From NCBI RefSeq assembly GCF_005239225.2, contig NC_133284.1, forward strand, positions 33,432,758 through 33,496,757: DNA of 64,000 bases, written 5' to 3'. Numbering within the stretch: the stretch's first letter is position 1; the number at the start of each line of letters is the position of its first letter. The position numbers were made by a program, and so were the translations under genes. The notes under the pieces were generated by a model that saw nothing but the letters and a program-made list of their open reading frames with translations, was not told the DNA's origin and made no database searches. Positions 1 through 12,995 of the stretch are shown piece by piece. This stretch comes from Populus alba (lineage: Eukaryota > Streptophyta > Magnoliopsida > Malpighiales > Salicaceae).

Positions 1-3000
1 CCAGAAAATAGTGATCCTAAACAGGGCGTTTTCAGTGAAAAGTTTTTAATAAGTGTTAATTTTTGTATTATAACTTATTTTTTTAAAGTGTTTCTCAATT
101 ATTTTTTTATTTAAAAAATCATTAAACTAATTATTTTTAGGAATTATTTTGATAATTTTAATATACTAATGTCAAAAACAAATAAAAAAATATTATCTTA
201 ATATAGTTTTCATTAAAAATTATTTTACACAATAATATCAAACATTTTGATATGACAATTCTTGTCATTGCCAACATAATGCACACCATGAAGTTATGGT
301 ATGGAAATTTTTGAGAGTATAGTTATTGTTGTTTTTTAAAATGTTTTTTATTTGGAAATGTATTAAAATAATATTTTTTTTATTTTAAAAAAATTATTTT
401 TGATATCAGCACATCAAAATGATTTTAAAATATTAAAAAAATATTAATTTTTTAAAAAATAAATTTTTTTTTTTAAAATTTTTAAAAGATAAAAATAAAT
501 AGGATTTAAAAATCAATTTCAATGAAAAGTGGGTTTTTCGGTGCCTCGGCAAAAATCCAAAGCCACCACTAAATTAATGAACAATATGTTTTGGTGTTCA
601 ATCACATCCTATTAGACTACACATGAAATCCAATCATGGTTTAGAATCACTCCCACCATGCCGAATGAGCATTTTCAAAAAACTCTATAGCTATTGAAAA
701 AAGTCTAAAAATGTGAAATTTATCAAAAAGGAAAAAAAAAAGAAAGAAAAAAAGAGAGAATCTTGTGGAGACAAAGACAGAGCCTTTGAATTTATTTTTT
801 CAAAAAACTCGAGGAGACATCTTTAATTTGTCATAGAATTTCACATATATTGGAGAAATTATATCACAACAATCCTGGAAAACACTGTAATAAATGAGAT
901 CAAATTAACACATTGCCAAAGTTCAAATCCCGTTCTTGTTAGAGAAGAGAGAGATCATCTGGGAAGAGAGAACTGCTATATATTGCGAGTTCAAGCACCA
1001 TGATGCTTCTGATAATGAAGAAAAGAAGAAAAAGAGTAACACAAGCTACCTAAATAACCTTTGTTCACCTCTAAATGGCCCTGAATTCAAGCCATAACTG
1101 GTCATGATTATTTGCAATGCATGACAACGAACTAAAAAGCTTTCAATAAATCTTTGTGAACATGGATATTTGATATGTAGTTGCTTGGTTTTCATGCAAA
1201 TCATCATGAAGCCAACATGGTATCATCATAATCAACATAATTGCTCACACTAGGAGTGGCCCTCTATGCGTTTTCAATGAACTTTTATATTCACTGGCAT
1301 GGCTTCACTACATTTGCTACATACAAGCCCAGGAATTACCATTACCATGCCTCTAGTCCGCATGTTATGCTTGTAATAAAGTGAAAATGGTGTATGCAAT
1401 GTGATGATCTTGTGTGTGCTTTTGTACCTTTTCAAGTTTTAAATATGCAAATCTGGATCCAATCTGATTCTTACTGGTAAACCAAACGCAAAACAAGGGG
1501 AGGATGCCAGTGGTGGTGGCCCTGACCATATTTTGATTCATTTTACATCATCTATAGAAAGTTCATCGCAGTGCTGTCGAGAAGCATCTTAGTCCGACAC
1601 GTGCAAATTGATCATAATTGGATTAATCTGATCTAGACCTCGATTATGTGCTTAAGCATCGACGCCCCGACGGTTATCATGATTAGGGAATAGTTTTTTG
1701 ATTAATGTGATGCTGTTTAAAGTGATCTGGCTAAACAGTATTGCATTGCCACCATGTGCACTCTGTTGGACAATCAAGCACATAAAATCCTTTCTTTCTC
1801 CCTTGTTAGTACATCCATGAGTTGTAAATGTGCTTGCTTTTTAGGTTGGGCCAAAAAGGCAGAAAGCAACCAGTTGCTAGCTAGCTAGTACTCTGCAAAT
1901 AACCAATGATCACGAAATCTTGCAGTTAAGGGAGATACTGGATCCTCCTAGTCTGATATGGTTCATACACTGTCTCCAAATTATTCTCCCTTTCTCTAGC
2001 AAAGTTAGGGACCGTAGAAGATACGAAGATGATTCTCCTCAAGATTAGCCACGAGACAATGATGTAAGGAATGGAGTGTTTGCAACTAGCAATAACCAAA
2101 TGTGATCAAAGCGTATGAAACAAGGAGAAAAAAACATGTGGTTGGGTCAAAGTTGACACTGGGGATCTATTTTCCACAACAAGCATATGGGATCAAAACT
2201 AGAGATTATATTCCTTTGAGATCCTGATTGTTAAGATTAAGCATTTATCATGATTTAAAACAATTGGCGTGACGATAAGTTGTCGACTAATTACGTCTTA
2301 AAACCCACACCACACAATGACTTTTAAAATCTTAGTTGAAAGGCTCGAAGCAATAGGAATCAAGTGTTTCTTAAGGAATCAAATTCTTTTTGTAAGGGTT
2401 AGAGAATCTAGCAGTGTTTAAAGTGGTAGAGTCAGCACCATGTGTATGAGTTCAGAAACCCTTTACAGAAAAGATAAATAATGGGGACCTTAAAACGTGG
2501 TGTGATTGAAGAGTCACTTTTATAGGGATATGCCCAAATGGAATATGAGATGTTCTTTGTTAGTTTTATAATGTAAATTGCTGTTTCTTGGTGATTCTAG
2601 GGCTGGATGGGATTCTTGGACAAAGCTGGCAAATAGTCAAGTCACGTTTAGGCCAATCTGATTAGCCAGTAGCTCCTCTCCCGGCCAAGCAGGGCTCAGC
2701 TTGTTGATTAAAATATAGCCGATGCATGAGAATCTTCTTGTGAGTGCTTTCATCAACTACCCCATAACCTATTCTTTAATCAGTTGGTCACCATTCCAAC
2801 ACAGAGTTTTCTTAAAAGAAAATCTTGACCTTTTACAAGTTTTAGACTCTTGAAAATCCAGACTCGAGATATAAGATGTCCTTAACCAAGTTTTTTTCTT
2901 TTTCAAGAATGAACTAAACAATGCGTGTGATGCTTTATGGCACTTCTAGTGATAAGAAAATAAGCACATGAAATATTTTTTGGAACAGCATTTCATCAAA

Positions 3001-3040
3001 AAAGTTGATTACAATTTACTGTACTCTATCTGCTGTAACA
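1..3040. other. Gene-poor AT-rich spacer
   Basis: No coding region, tRNA or recognisable mobile-element protein was seen on either strand. The first 550 bases consist largely of two copies of a dispersed AT-rich repeat (see the separate entry). The remainder is moderately AT-rich single-copy-looking DNA that probably includes distal upstream sequence of the NPH3/BTB gene. Confidence 0.5.
318..500 (+). repeat. Dispersed AT-rich repeat, family A, copy 1
   Basis: This stretch has a T-rich left part, then the motif GATATCAGCACATCAAAATG, then an A/T-rich right part with ATATTAAAAAAATATT. The same core appears reversed near 17,130 and in weaker form near 26,560, 40,990 and 58,950. A reversed, diverged copy also seems to occupy about 30-240. 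It has no coding capacity, and I take it for a short non-autonomous element of the kind common in poplar spacers. Boundaries are approximate. Confidence 0.5.
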
Positions 3041-5078
3041 GGGTTTGAAAGTATGGGGCCAATCCCATCAACCCGAACTTGCAGCAATGCGCCATAAATT
3101 TAGCAGAATTAAACATAATCGACACTTTCTTTTGTATTCTTTGCTTTTTTGGGTGCACAGTAATCATTTAATTAACCTGAGTCAGACGGACATCATTTGC
3201 ATCCATTCTTTATTGAGAGAGAGAAATGAGAGAGCCAGAGACGTGCCATGGGCTCAGGGTACTAGGCTACTATCAAACAAGTAACTGTGTAAATTGAGGA
3301 ACGGAAATCCTAAGAGCTAATAAAGACGGGTCATTTCTTAAAAGGCAGTGTAGTGGCAACAGGAAAGCGAGCTCTGTGTCAGTTTTGGCGTGCATGACTG
3401 AGCAAAGGTGGCGGTGAGTGACATCTTTAATGCTCCCTTCTCCAAAAACTGAATGAGCTTATCTTTACTTTCTTTCACAATAATTAAACCAAAACAAGAA
3501 AAGACACTCGAAGACCATTTTTATTTTTGGTTTGATGTAATAACTGTAAAATGTAGGATTGGCGGCAATACACGCATATGTGCTAAAACATCGGTTTCTA
3601 GCTTGTGTTTTTGTGTAAGAAAACTTGTGGGGTTTTCGGTTTCTGTAACCAAGTGACGACTCATCTTCCTGGAGATTCTCCTTGGTGATTCCCTTAGAGT
3701 TTTGTCTTCGTTAATGTTTTTAGCTAGTTCGGACTCAAAATTCGCATCTTTTCAATGGTACTAGCATAGCAATTATTGGGTGAGTGCCTCTATCTAGTTT
3801 GTTGAATCTTCACGTTTTGCCTTCAAGGTCTGGTCTTTTTGACGATTTTTTCTCCTTTTATTGTTGTTGAAATAGGGTTCTTTTTGGAGGGTATATCTAC
3901 ATTGGTCCTAGGAATATGGTAGCAATGTTTATGGCTTTGTAGGCATGGATACATGGGGTTAGTCTTGGATTTCAGCGGGGTTTACACGGAGAGTGGCTTT
4001 TGGAGTTTTTGTCTTTTGGTTTCCAAGTTGGTTCTATTCAAACGTCAACATATGGGGTTTTAGCTTTAGGTTTTATGATCTTTGGTTATTATTAAACTAG
4101 ATGCTTGTTGTTTAGCAAGGTTTTTGTTACATATTCTGGTAGATTCTTTTGATTTCAGTTTCAGTTTTGTTGTTGGTAGTTGAAGTTTGATTGTTCATTA
4201 CTAAAGCATTTTGACGACGTGTCTCTCTCATTTATTCCCATACTTGGCCTTTTTATTAAAAATAAAATGAAGATAGATGCTTGCTGTCTGCGTTTTTGGT
4301 GGTTTATTCAACTGATACCGTGATGCTGTTTCTGTTGCAGGTTTTCAAAGTTCAACGGTAAAAATATACATATTCTTTATACTTGTCAAGTTTGGAACTT
4401 GACATTTAATTAAGCTGAATTCTTCTTGTTGATATATGAATCTTCAAATAAAGAAGGGAGGAAACGTATCGGAGACATGAGAGATGGAGAGATAAAAGAA
4501 ATAGAGTGTGAGTGAGGTGGAATCAGATTTATGCTTGTGGGTTGTTTCTATTTAGTGAATTGTTTAGTGTAGAGTGCCTGTTGGCCATGTCTCCTGGGTT
4601 GATTCATTGCCTCCGTACTCTGTGGGCTTTGCCGCCGATTTAGGCAACAGCCATTTCTTTGGCTTTCAATTTATACAAGAGATCCTTTTAGTTGAGAAAC
4701 TACTCGATCCCATCTTCTTTATATCCCTTTTTAACTCTCTCTCTCTCTCTCTCTCTCTCTACCCTTCCTGCCTCGGTTGCTTTCAAGATTTGCACATACC
4801 TTACTTGGTACACATTGTTCACTACCCTTTCAGATCCTTATTGACTCTCACGTAGGCCAAGAAGTCTGTTACAATTGAGGAACCTGGTCCCCACACCAGG
4901 AGTATCCTTTCCAATTCAGGAAAAAATTCCTCGAGTTGGGTTATGTAGATGTTTCATTGGGAATGTGTGGTGGCGAGCGTATAGCGCAAAGGTGTTTGAT
5001 CTAGGAGTGATCAATTGAGTGCGGGGAAGAATATTTCTTTTGAAGTGCTACATTATTTGGATCTTCTTGTTTGGCAAG
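3041..5078 (+). promoter_or_regulatory. Upstream region and probable 5' leader of the NPY-like gene
   Basis: No protein gene was found here. The start codon at 5079 is preceded by a long T/G-rich stretch typical of a plant 5' untranslated region carrying an intron. A plausible leader intron runs from a GTGAGT donor at about 3780 to a TTGCAG acceptor ending at about 4340. A CT microsatellite lies further down the leader. The transcription start cannot be fixed by eye. Confidence 0.35.
4735..4760 (+). repeat. (CT)13 microsatellite in the NPY-like leader
   Basis: Thirteen uninterrupted CT dinucleotides lie about 320 bases before the start codon. CT/GA tracts are frequent in plant 5' leaders and can bind GAGA-binding (BBR/BPC) proteins. 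That role here is inference. The tract is also a likely length polymorphism. Confidence 0.85.
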
Positions 5079-8000
5079 ATGAAGTTCATGAAACTTGGAT
5101 CAAAGTCAGATTCGTTTCAAACAGATGGGAATAGTATTAGGTGAGATGCTTTGTAGCTTAATTTGCATTTTGTTTTATTCCTTTCTGAAAATCTTATTTT
5201 GATTCTTGGAGTTGCTTTTATGTTTGATACATTTTGGTTTCTTTTAAGTTAATCCTCTAATTGATGAATTTGCACAGCTGCTGCTTTGTCATAGATTTGC
5301 TACTTTGGTTGCATGACTACCTTCTTTAAAGAAACATGAAATTTGGGTTTTCTACTGGAAGGCCATACAACATTTGTATTGCTGGAAAGTGAAGCAAATG
5401 AGGATTTATTCAGCCTCTGTTGGTAGTTGCTAATACCACAGATGCTTTAACAAAATGAAATAATCTTTTAAATGTTTTGCCAGTGTGTTTAGTTCCCTTT
5501 CTCCACGATCTCACTTTCATGCATGAGCCCAGTGTGCACTGATTATTTCTATCTTCTCTGAAATTGGAGCTGCTTTGAAATACCAAGTGGTTCAAAAGGA
5601 GAGATTGTTCAGTTTCTGATTGTTTGAGGAATTGAAATTTGTTCTGGTCCAAAGTTATTGTTGGATGCTTATGATTATAGTGTTTTTTTCCACCCATGGG
5701 GTCATATTTATGCACTTGGCCCTCATAAAGTTTGGTCAGCCTGTGAAGCTTAATACATTCAAAGAAAGTAAAAGAATGGTTTAGATATTCGGAATAGCAT
5801 GTGGTTATACTTGGCAGTATGCGTATTGCCACATTTAAAAATCTTTTGAACTGTTGCTGACATTACCGAGACTTTATGTTCATGTGCAGGTACGTGGCTA
5901 CCGAGTTGGCAACTGATATCACTGTTAACGTTGGGGATATAAAGTTTTATCTGCACAAGGTACTCATAATCTTTCAATCCAGTAAACATTTCAAATTGAT
6001 GACCATGGTATTATTTCTGTAACTTCATCTTGATCTTTGTATCTTTAGTGCATGATGCAGTACATGACACTATCGGCACCCTAGGTAGCTGATTTGCTTA
6101 TCAATCCAATATAAGTGAGCCTGTACTGTGATTTTTGGTTCTGCCATGCGAGGACAATGATCTGACCAAGCTCAGCTTGGTTTGGCAATGTCTGAAACAA
6201 GCATAGTAGGATGGCAGCAATACTTGAGTGATTCGATGCATTCAATATTATTGTTGAATAAATCATCTAACCTTTTGTCAAAGGCATCATTGACTAAGGC
6301 TTCAATTATGCTGGGGTAGAGTGTTATGAAATGGAACTGTGTTGGAAGCCAATAGGAATCTGTGTTAATATGCTATGTTGCTACAATTATTTTGATGCTA
6401 ATTAATTTAAAATCCTGCTGTGCAGTTTCCTCTTCTGTCCAAAAGCGCTCAGTTGCAGAAGTTGGTCACAACTGCCAATGGAGAAAACGGTGATGAAGTT
6501 GACATTTCTGATATTCCGGGTGGGCCTTCTGCCTTCGAGATATGTGCAAAATTTTGTTATGGCATGACCGTAACCATCAATGCTTATAATGTTGTTGCTG
6601 CCCGATGTGCGGCTGAGTACCTGGGAATGCATGAGACTATCGAAAAAGGGAACCTCATTTACAAAATTGAAGTCTTCCTTAGTTCTAGCATATTCCGCAG
6701 CTGGAAGGATTCGATCATTGTTCTTCAGACCACAAGGTCACTTTTGCCATTATCCGAGGAACTGAAGGTGATCAGCCATTGCATTGATGCCATAGCTGCA
6801 AAGGCCTGTGTTGATGTTTCAAAAGTTGACTGGTCCTATTCATACAATCGAAAAAATCTCCCTGAGGCGAATGGGACTGAATCAAACTTGAATGGTCTGA
6901 GAAACCGGTCAGTGCCAAAGGACTGGTGGGTTGAGGATTTGTGTGAGCTTGAAATTGGATTATATAAGCGTGTTGTTATTACGATTAGGACCAAAGCCAT
7001 ACTTTCTGATGAGGTGATTGGAGAAGCTTTGAAAGCTTATGCTTACAGAAGGTTGCCAGGTTTCAGCAAGGGTATGATCCAGAGTGGACAGGCAGCAAAA
7101 TATCGATCGACAGTTGATACCATTGTGTGGCTGTTGCCTGCTGAGCGAGGCAGCGTCTCCTGTAGTTTCTTGCTGAAGCTATTAAAAGCAGCCATATATG
7201 CTGACTTTGGTGACACAACAAAAGGACAGCTGATAAAGAAAATAGGTCAGCAACTAGAGGAGGCTTCTGTAAATGAACTTTTGATTCGCGCAGGGGAAGG
7301 AGAGACTATGATGTATGATGTTGATTCAGTAAAGAAAATGGTCGAAGAGTTTCTGATGCGAGATCAGATTGCTGAGATTGAGTCGGAAGAAGGCCATGAG
7401 GTTCAGGAGACGAGAAAACCTGGGATTTTATCTGATGCTTCCAAGCTCATGGTGGCAAAACTGATAGATGGATATCTAGCTGAGATAGCAAAGGATCCAA
7501 ATCTGCCCCTGTTGAAGTTTATTGAACTTGCTGAGATGGTATCTGGTATCTCCAGACCTGCTCATGATGCACTTTACAGGGCAATTGACATGTATCTCAA
7601 GGTAATCTCGAGATTTTCTTTAAATTCACATCAAAAGTTTTCAAGATACAATAAACAGCATGTTTGATCCCGCAAATCCACATTCATAATTGAAAGAAAG
7701 CATGTCCAGTGAGCGTAGCCAATCATAAAACTTGGGTGCATTCTATTTCTTAGTGGTTACTGATGTGGAGTGCTGCTGTTCTTTGATGCAGGAACACCCA
7801 GGGATCAGCAAGAGTGAGAGGAAGAGGATATGCAAATTGATGGACTGCAAGAAGCTATCAGTTGATGCATGCATGCATGCGATGCAGAATGACAGACTAC
7901 CACTGCGTGTAGTCGTGCAGGTACTCTTCTTCGAGCAGGTCAGGGTGGCTGCGTCATCAGGCAGTAGCACTCCCGACCTTCCCAAAAGCATCAGGGATCT

Positions 8001-8328
8001 TAACAATGGGTCTCAAAGGAGCTCAAGGTCAACCACTACTAACACCGAAGAAGAGTGGGATGCTGTGGCCACTGCTGAGGAGCTCAAGGCTCTAAAGGAG
8101 GAGGTAGCTTCCTTGAGATTGGCTAATGGTAGAAATGGTGTAGATAAGGCTGCCAGTAACAAATTGAAAGGGATGCTTAAGTCGAAGAAGATCTTTAGTA
8201 AGCTCTGGTCAAGCAAAGGAGAAAAGGGTGAGAAGAGTGGCTCCGATTCATCAGAGAGTGCTGGTTCTGCTAACATGGAAGAAGCTAAATCCACACCTTC
8301 CAGAAATAGGAGGCACTCAGTCTCTTAG
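5079..8328 (+). CDS. NPY: BTB/POZ and NPH3 domain protein, NPY (NAKED PINS IN YUC MUTANTS) group
   Basis: Four exons: 5079-5140, 5890-5959, 6426-7601 and 7792-8328. They join in frame to give 614 residues. The N-terminus [13 protein letters not shown] is characteristic of this family. A BTB fold occupies about residues 29-125 (LHKFPLLSKS, then [10 protein letters not shown]). The NPH3 domain starts at DWWVEDL, residues 210-216, and ends with [16 protein letters not shown]. The C-terminus is Ser-rich, contains KIFSKLW and ends in [12 protein letters not shown], which matches the NPY/ENP/MAB4 subgroup rather than phototropic NPH3 or RPT2. Family members act as plasma-membrane-associated partners of AGC kinases and PIN auxin transporters in organ initiation and root gravitropism, and BTB proteins can serve as CUL3 adaptors. 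The start is the first ATG of the conserved N-terminal motif. All splice sites are GT-AG and no defect is seen. NPY paralogue number is not assigned. Confidence 0.93.
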
Positions 8329-9539
8329 TAGAATTTAGTTATGATGCAGAGTAGTTTTCTTGACATGTTTCTTTACTGGCCTTTTACCTGTGTTAATGAC
8401 TCCAACAGCTTGAAAAGAGCGGTGTTTTATCTTCTAAAAAGAGCAAAATGAAGTGAATATTACTGCTGCAATAAACGAGTATATTACAAATACTAGCAAG
8501 AACATCATGAATAGAATAAAAATTTCCTGTTTGGAATTCCTCAGCAAATGGGAATAATTGAGAATTTAAATAATTTTAATATATTGATGTAAAAAATAAA
8601 TTAAAAAAAAAGAAAAGAAAAAAAAAAGAGTAAAATGCGAGTTGGGTTGGGCCCTATGGATCACATGGTTTTATCTATTTGGGCTACACCTGACTTGCAA
8701 GTTCGGGCCGCGATTTAAATGAATGGTTGGACCACTAAACTGGGCGGACTCTAGTTCATGTTTGGGGTTGGAAGCATTCCTCCGTCGTCTTTCTCACCGG
8801 TCACTGTCACTTGGCAGCCGGCACCGCCCTGTGTGTATTTTACCGGAGAAACGGACAAGAAAAGTGTAGTGAAAAAGAGGCGAGGCTGCTTCGATGATAA
8901 ACTAGGAATGTTTCAACCTAATTGGCATAAATCGAACAAAACAAGCTTAAGAATGATGGTAGTTTGCGCCGTCTGTTCTCCACATAATCGACTCTTTGAA
9001 TCCCACTTTTCTACACGTCGGGTGGGTATATATAATTCATACAGACATTAAGGAAAACTACAAAGCACTGCCTACACTTTTATTCTTTAATTCGATATTT
9101 AAAAATACTATAAAGATAAATCAGATATCAATCCTTTTAATTTATAATTTTAAAATAAATAAATTTAATATTAAATTTAATTTTTTCAAAATACTCATTT
9201 AGTTTTTTTTTTTTTTGAAGTAATAAGATTAAGATAATATAAGAAACAAGATGAATTGAATTTTATATTTTGTAAACATGTAAATTTAATTTATTTATTA
9301 ATTAAATTTAATTACATTAAAGAATTAATTCCAAATAATTTATTAGTTTTTTCCCTTTTTCAAGTGAAGTATTGGGAACAAATCCTCCCATAATTATTAT
9401 TATTTTTCTAATAATAAGTTATGATCCTTTAACTCCTAAAGCTACATTAAATTTGTCAAAATCTTAACTGCGAAGACATAACTCACTGAAGCACCAAGAT
9501 TCGAGAATGGTCAAATACAATTTCTCGTCTTTCCGAGGA

Positions 9540-9800
9540 ATTATTACAATTTGCAAAATTATGCAAAAAAAACCTAAGTTTTTAAACCCGTTCAACCCAG
9601 GTTACAAGTTTTGCTGAGTTACTCAGATGAATCCTAATATTTTTTTATAAATTAAAATAATATTGTTTTGATTAAAAAAAAATAAATAGTCAATAAATTA
9701 TAACTGAATTTTTAACTGAATCTTATCGGGTCAACCAGATCTTTGACTTTTTTTATTTTCTTAAACTCATTTTAGTTTTAGTCTTGGATCGACTTGCAAG
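9540..9800 (+). repeat. Dispersed repeat, family C (Gly-Thr-Asn-Pro-like wording), copy 1
   Basis: The stretch holds phrases such as AACCCGTTCAACCCAGGTTA, ATCGGGTCAACCAGATC and AATAATATTGTTTTGATT. Very similar wording, also on the plus strand, occurs at about 59,250-59,640. It is non-coding and ends are not defined. It probably belongs to a widespread poplar repeat whose type I cannot determine. Confidence 0.4.
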
Positions 9801-11094
9801 TTTTAAAATTATGAAAAATCTAGTATCTTTGCATAACATATGGGAGCTAAGATGTAGATGTAATGCGGCTACAAGTTACCCAGAAAGCATATGGTTTTAA
9901 TAATTTATGCAATCCAACGTCACTGTGAAAGTTGCCAATAAAATAATCTTCTTGTTAATTCCAATTAGTTGTAATAATTGGAAGCTTGTAGTTTTGCTTG
10001 CCGTTTATCTCAAGGTAAATGGTCAGTCTAATGCCTAAAAACAGAGTAAAATTGTCGCAATTAGTCTTATTTCCTATCGTTTATTACATAGGAAGTTACC
10101 AAACCAAAGTATAAAAAAAACCCAAGTGACAAAAAAGGCCTCATCTTCCTTTTTTTTGTCAAATTGTTTCCTCTTTTTTCGCGGGGGAGGGCGGAAGAGG
10201 GACTGTAAACTACGTACAAGACAAACCACTATCACAAGGTTTACGAGTTCAGCAAGTTTCTCCTTGGGATAACCTTGAAAAAAATATTTTTTATATTATT
10301 TTAATTTATTAATATTAAAAATACAAAATATATTATTTTAATATATTTTTAAATAAAAAATATTATAAAAAATAACTACTATTACATTCACATACAAACT
10401 ATATATGAAGCCTCTTGTAATAGAATTTAAAACGCCAAAAACAGTACCTCATTCTTATAGCTAATGTGAGAGCATTGGAGAGTGCTTTCTTGGCAACACG
10501 CAATATATGAAGCCAAAAGTTATTTGTTGCCAAAGCTTTTTGTTTTTATTATTTCTTTTTTTTTTTTTTTTGCAAATTTTAATCATTAGCTTGTCATTTA
10601 TGTCAGAATTAATGATGAACATTTTAATCAAATAATTAAGGCTTTTTTTATATATTTTTATTATTCTTAGCAGGATAAAATCACGAGATTAACTTTTATC
10701 TCAAAATTAATTTAAGCTTGATTTAGGGGTAATTTTGTATTTTCGAGTAGGTTTCTAAGTTATAAGCATATTAGTTGAGAGGTAAACTGGCTTTCTAAAT
10801 TAATTAATTAATTAATTATATAGAAAAAATAACTTGTGAGGTGCATGAGAGAAGTTGTTGTGGTTCGGTGGCGTGTGCGCCTTCATATAATAAAAAAATT
10901 GCTTTTTTTGTATTGGATTCCTTATGAGATACTCTTCCATCCCAATGGTGCATGTTGAGTTTTGATAGATAAATTATCATAAAAACTGCATTTTTATTTT
11001 CTTTCTTTTCTCTTCTCCCTTGAGATTCATGCCTTTTATTTAAAATCCCAGGACAATCCCCTTAATTAGATATATTTGAGTATCGATCTTTATT

Positions 11095-11600
11095 CTTTTG
11101 ATTTGTTAATTTTTATTCTTTGCTTTTTTATAAGTTTTTATTTTTAATTGCATCCTTCAATCTAAAATTTTCATGTTTTGAATTTTCAAATATGGTCTTG
11201 ATTTTTTTTCCGTCTCTTTTGTAAACTTTTAGGGTTTTTTTTTTTTTTTAATTTTATCATTTAATCAAAATTTTAATTTATTGATTTTTTAAGATTTGGT
11301 CCTCGTTATTTTGGTGGTTTTTTCTTTTAATTATTTAGTAAGATTAATTTTCTTTTCAATTTATCCCTTTAATCCAAAATTATTGTCCCTCTCAGTTTTT
11401 TCTTTAAATTTTTTTCTCATTCTTTTAATTACTATTTTTATTTTAAATTATTTTTTAATTTTTTCTCTTAACATTTGATTTTTTAAAATTTTAGAATTTG
11501 TAGTTTTTCTGGATTTGATGCTTCCAATTAAATGGTCAGGTCATGAGTTTTATAAACTGACATGGTTTTCCATATTTTTTTAGACTTATTTTATTTTTTG
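11095..11600 (+). repeat. Dispersed T-rich repeat, family B, copy 1
   Basis: Tracts of TTTTAATT, TTTGGTCCTCGTT and TTTTATCATTTAATC alternate in the same style as the copies at about 15,105-15,480 and 60,470-60,900. Short open frames here are by-products of composition (Phe/Leu/Ile-only peptides). Boundaries are approximate. Confidence 0.45.
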
Positions 11601-12069
11601 GTCTAATTACTAGATATTGGTTTTTAAGAAAAAATAGGTTTCATGGTTTTTTTTCTTATATATATATGGTTATCCTATAATCATGACATAGTTTATGGGT
11701 TTAGTAGGTTAAACTAGGTCTTTCATGTTTTTTTTTTTCTTTTAATAATTGTTTTTTACTTTAGATATTTTCATGTTGTTAATTTTTTTAATTTTATTTT
11801 TTAATATTTAATTTATCAAGAATTGTTCTTCCTGGTTTTTTTTTTATATTTAGTGCTTTTGTGCTTCCAAAATGAAAGAAGAAGAGGGAAACAGAAGAAA
11901 AGAGAAAGAATCCAATAGATGAGTCAAATGGCCCAAAAACCCGATTATTCGCGGAAACACGCAGCTGCTCTCTCACCCTCTTCCTTGGAACTCAACCCGA
12001 CAACAAAAATTGAGTCCTAATTTACTAAACCACGGTTAATTAAACCTAACCATAATTAAACCTCTCCTC

Positions 12070-12076
12070 TATATAT
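12070..12076 (+). promoter_or_regulatory. TATA box of the LBD gene
   Basis: TATATAT lies 138 bases before the start codon and is followed by a pyrimidine-rich stretch that suits a 5' leader of roughly 100 bases. The spacing fits a plant RNA polymerase II TATA box. Confidence 0.6.
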
Positions 12077-12213
12077 GCATACCTGTCCCTTACTTTTCTC
12101 TCCTGCTCAAACACCAACTATTCTCTCTGACCAGTATTACTCGTTACCAGAGTAAGAAACCTGTTTTTCTTTGCCTAGAATCTTACTTTCATGCCCTAGA
12201 AAAATCTTGAACA

Positions 12214-12995
12214 ATGAGCTGCAATGGCTGTCGAGTTCTTCGAAAGGGATGCAGCGAGGATTGTATTCTTAGACAAGGCATAGGTTGGATAAATAATCCC
12301 CAAGCTCAAGCTAATGCCACCGTCTTTGTTGCCAAGTTCTTTGGCCGTGCCGGCCTCATGTCCTTCATGTCCTCCGTGCCCCAAAGCCAACGTCCGTGTA
12401 AGTCTCGAAACCATACATCACACTAGAACAACTATCAGATCCGAAGTTCAATTCTTTTGCATCAAAAGCAATCCTGACTAATTGAGAGCCATTGATAATA
12501 TTTATTGAAGAACCATTGAAGCTAAAAGTTTTGTTTTGGTGTGTTCTGGTCTTTTCAGCATTGTTTCAATCGCTTTTGTTTGAGGCCGTGGGGAGAGCGG
12601 TGAACCCAGTAAGTGGAGCAGTGGGGCTTCTCTGGACAGGAAACTGGCATGTATGCCAGAAGGCGGTGATGGCAGTGCTTCGCCGCGGCACAGTAGAACC
12701 ACTGCCAGAATTGGAGGACGGAGTCTTGGGACCAGAATTCGATAGTGTTTCAGAAAGTGGTGGTTTTAGGCCGCCGATAGATCATGTCGGTTCAGGATCA
12801 CAAAAATTGAAGAGAAAGAGGAATGATGATGGAGCCAAATACGGACAGACGACTGATCTTGATCTTTGCTTGATGTACCGGGGATCAGAGTCCCCATCAG
12901 AAGAGTCTGAAACCACGACATTGAAGCGTAGTTTAGGGGATAATTGCAGATTCCACGAGGGAGGTGAACCAAAGCTTTTGAGACTGTTTGTTTAA
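12214..12995 (+). CDS. LBD: LOB-domain (LBD/ASL) transcription factor, class II
   Basis: Two exons, 12214-12397 and 12559-12995, give 206 residues. The first exon ends ...QSQRP with one base of a Ser codon, and the second continues LFQSLLFEA. The zinc-finger-like block CX2CX6CX3C is complete at Cys3, Cys6, Cys13 and Cys17, followed by the GAS block ([10 protein letters not shown]) and the class II signature [18 protein letters not shown]. The C-terminal tail holds DLDLCL at residues 161-166, an LxLxL-type EAR motif suggesting recruitment of TOPLESS-type co-repressors. Class II members (LBD37-42) act in nitrogen, anthocyanin and hypoxia-type metabolic control, mostly as repressors; the exact orthologue is not assigned. 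One oddity is that the segment after CSEDC reads ILRQGIGWI, while related proteins as I recall them have a Cys-containing RPCLQWI-like segment. Confidence 0.92.

Larger units (their letters stand above)
8329..12060. other. AT-rich intergenic region with repeats
   Basis: The NPY-like 3' untranslated region comes first, to roughly 8,470. A short GC-richer island at 8,640-9,050 carries an open frame of about 97 codons that I do not recognise. The rest is strongly AT-rich: a family C fragment at 9,540-9,800, a family A-like fragment near 10,280-10,375, a (TTAA)n tract near 10,798-10,818 and a T-rich family B copy at 11,095-11,600. No RNA gene was found. Confidence 0.5.

Noticed and set aside
905..950. 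GTTCAAATCC, a T-loop-like word suggesting a tRNA
   Set aside because: No acceptor stem, D-arm or anticodon stem could be folded around it.
11296..11478. Plus-strand 60-codon frame of Phe/Leu/Ile residues
   Set aside because: A product of the T-rich family B repeat.
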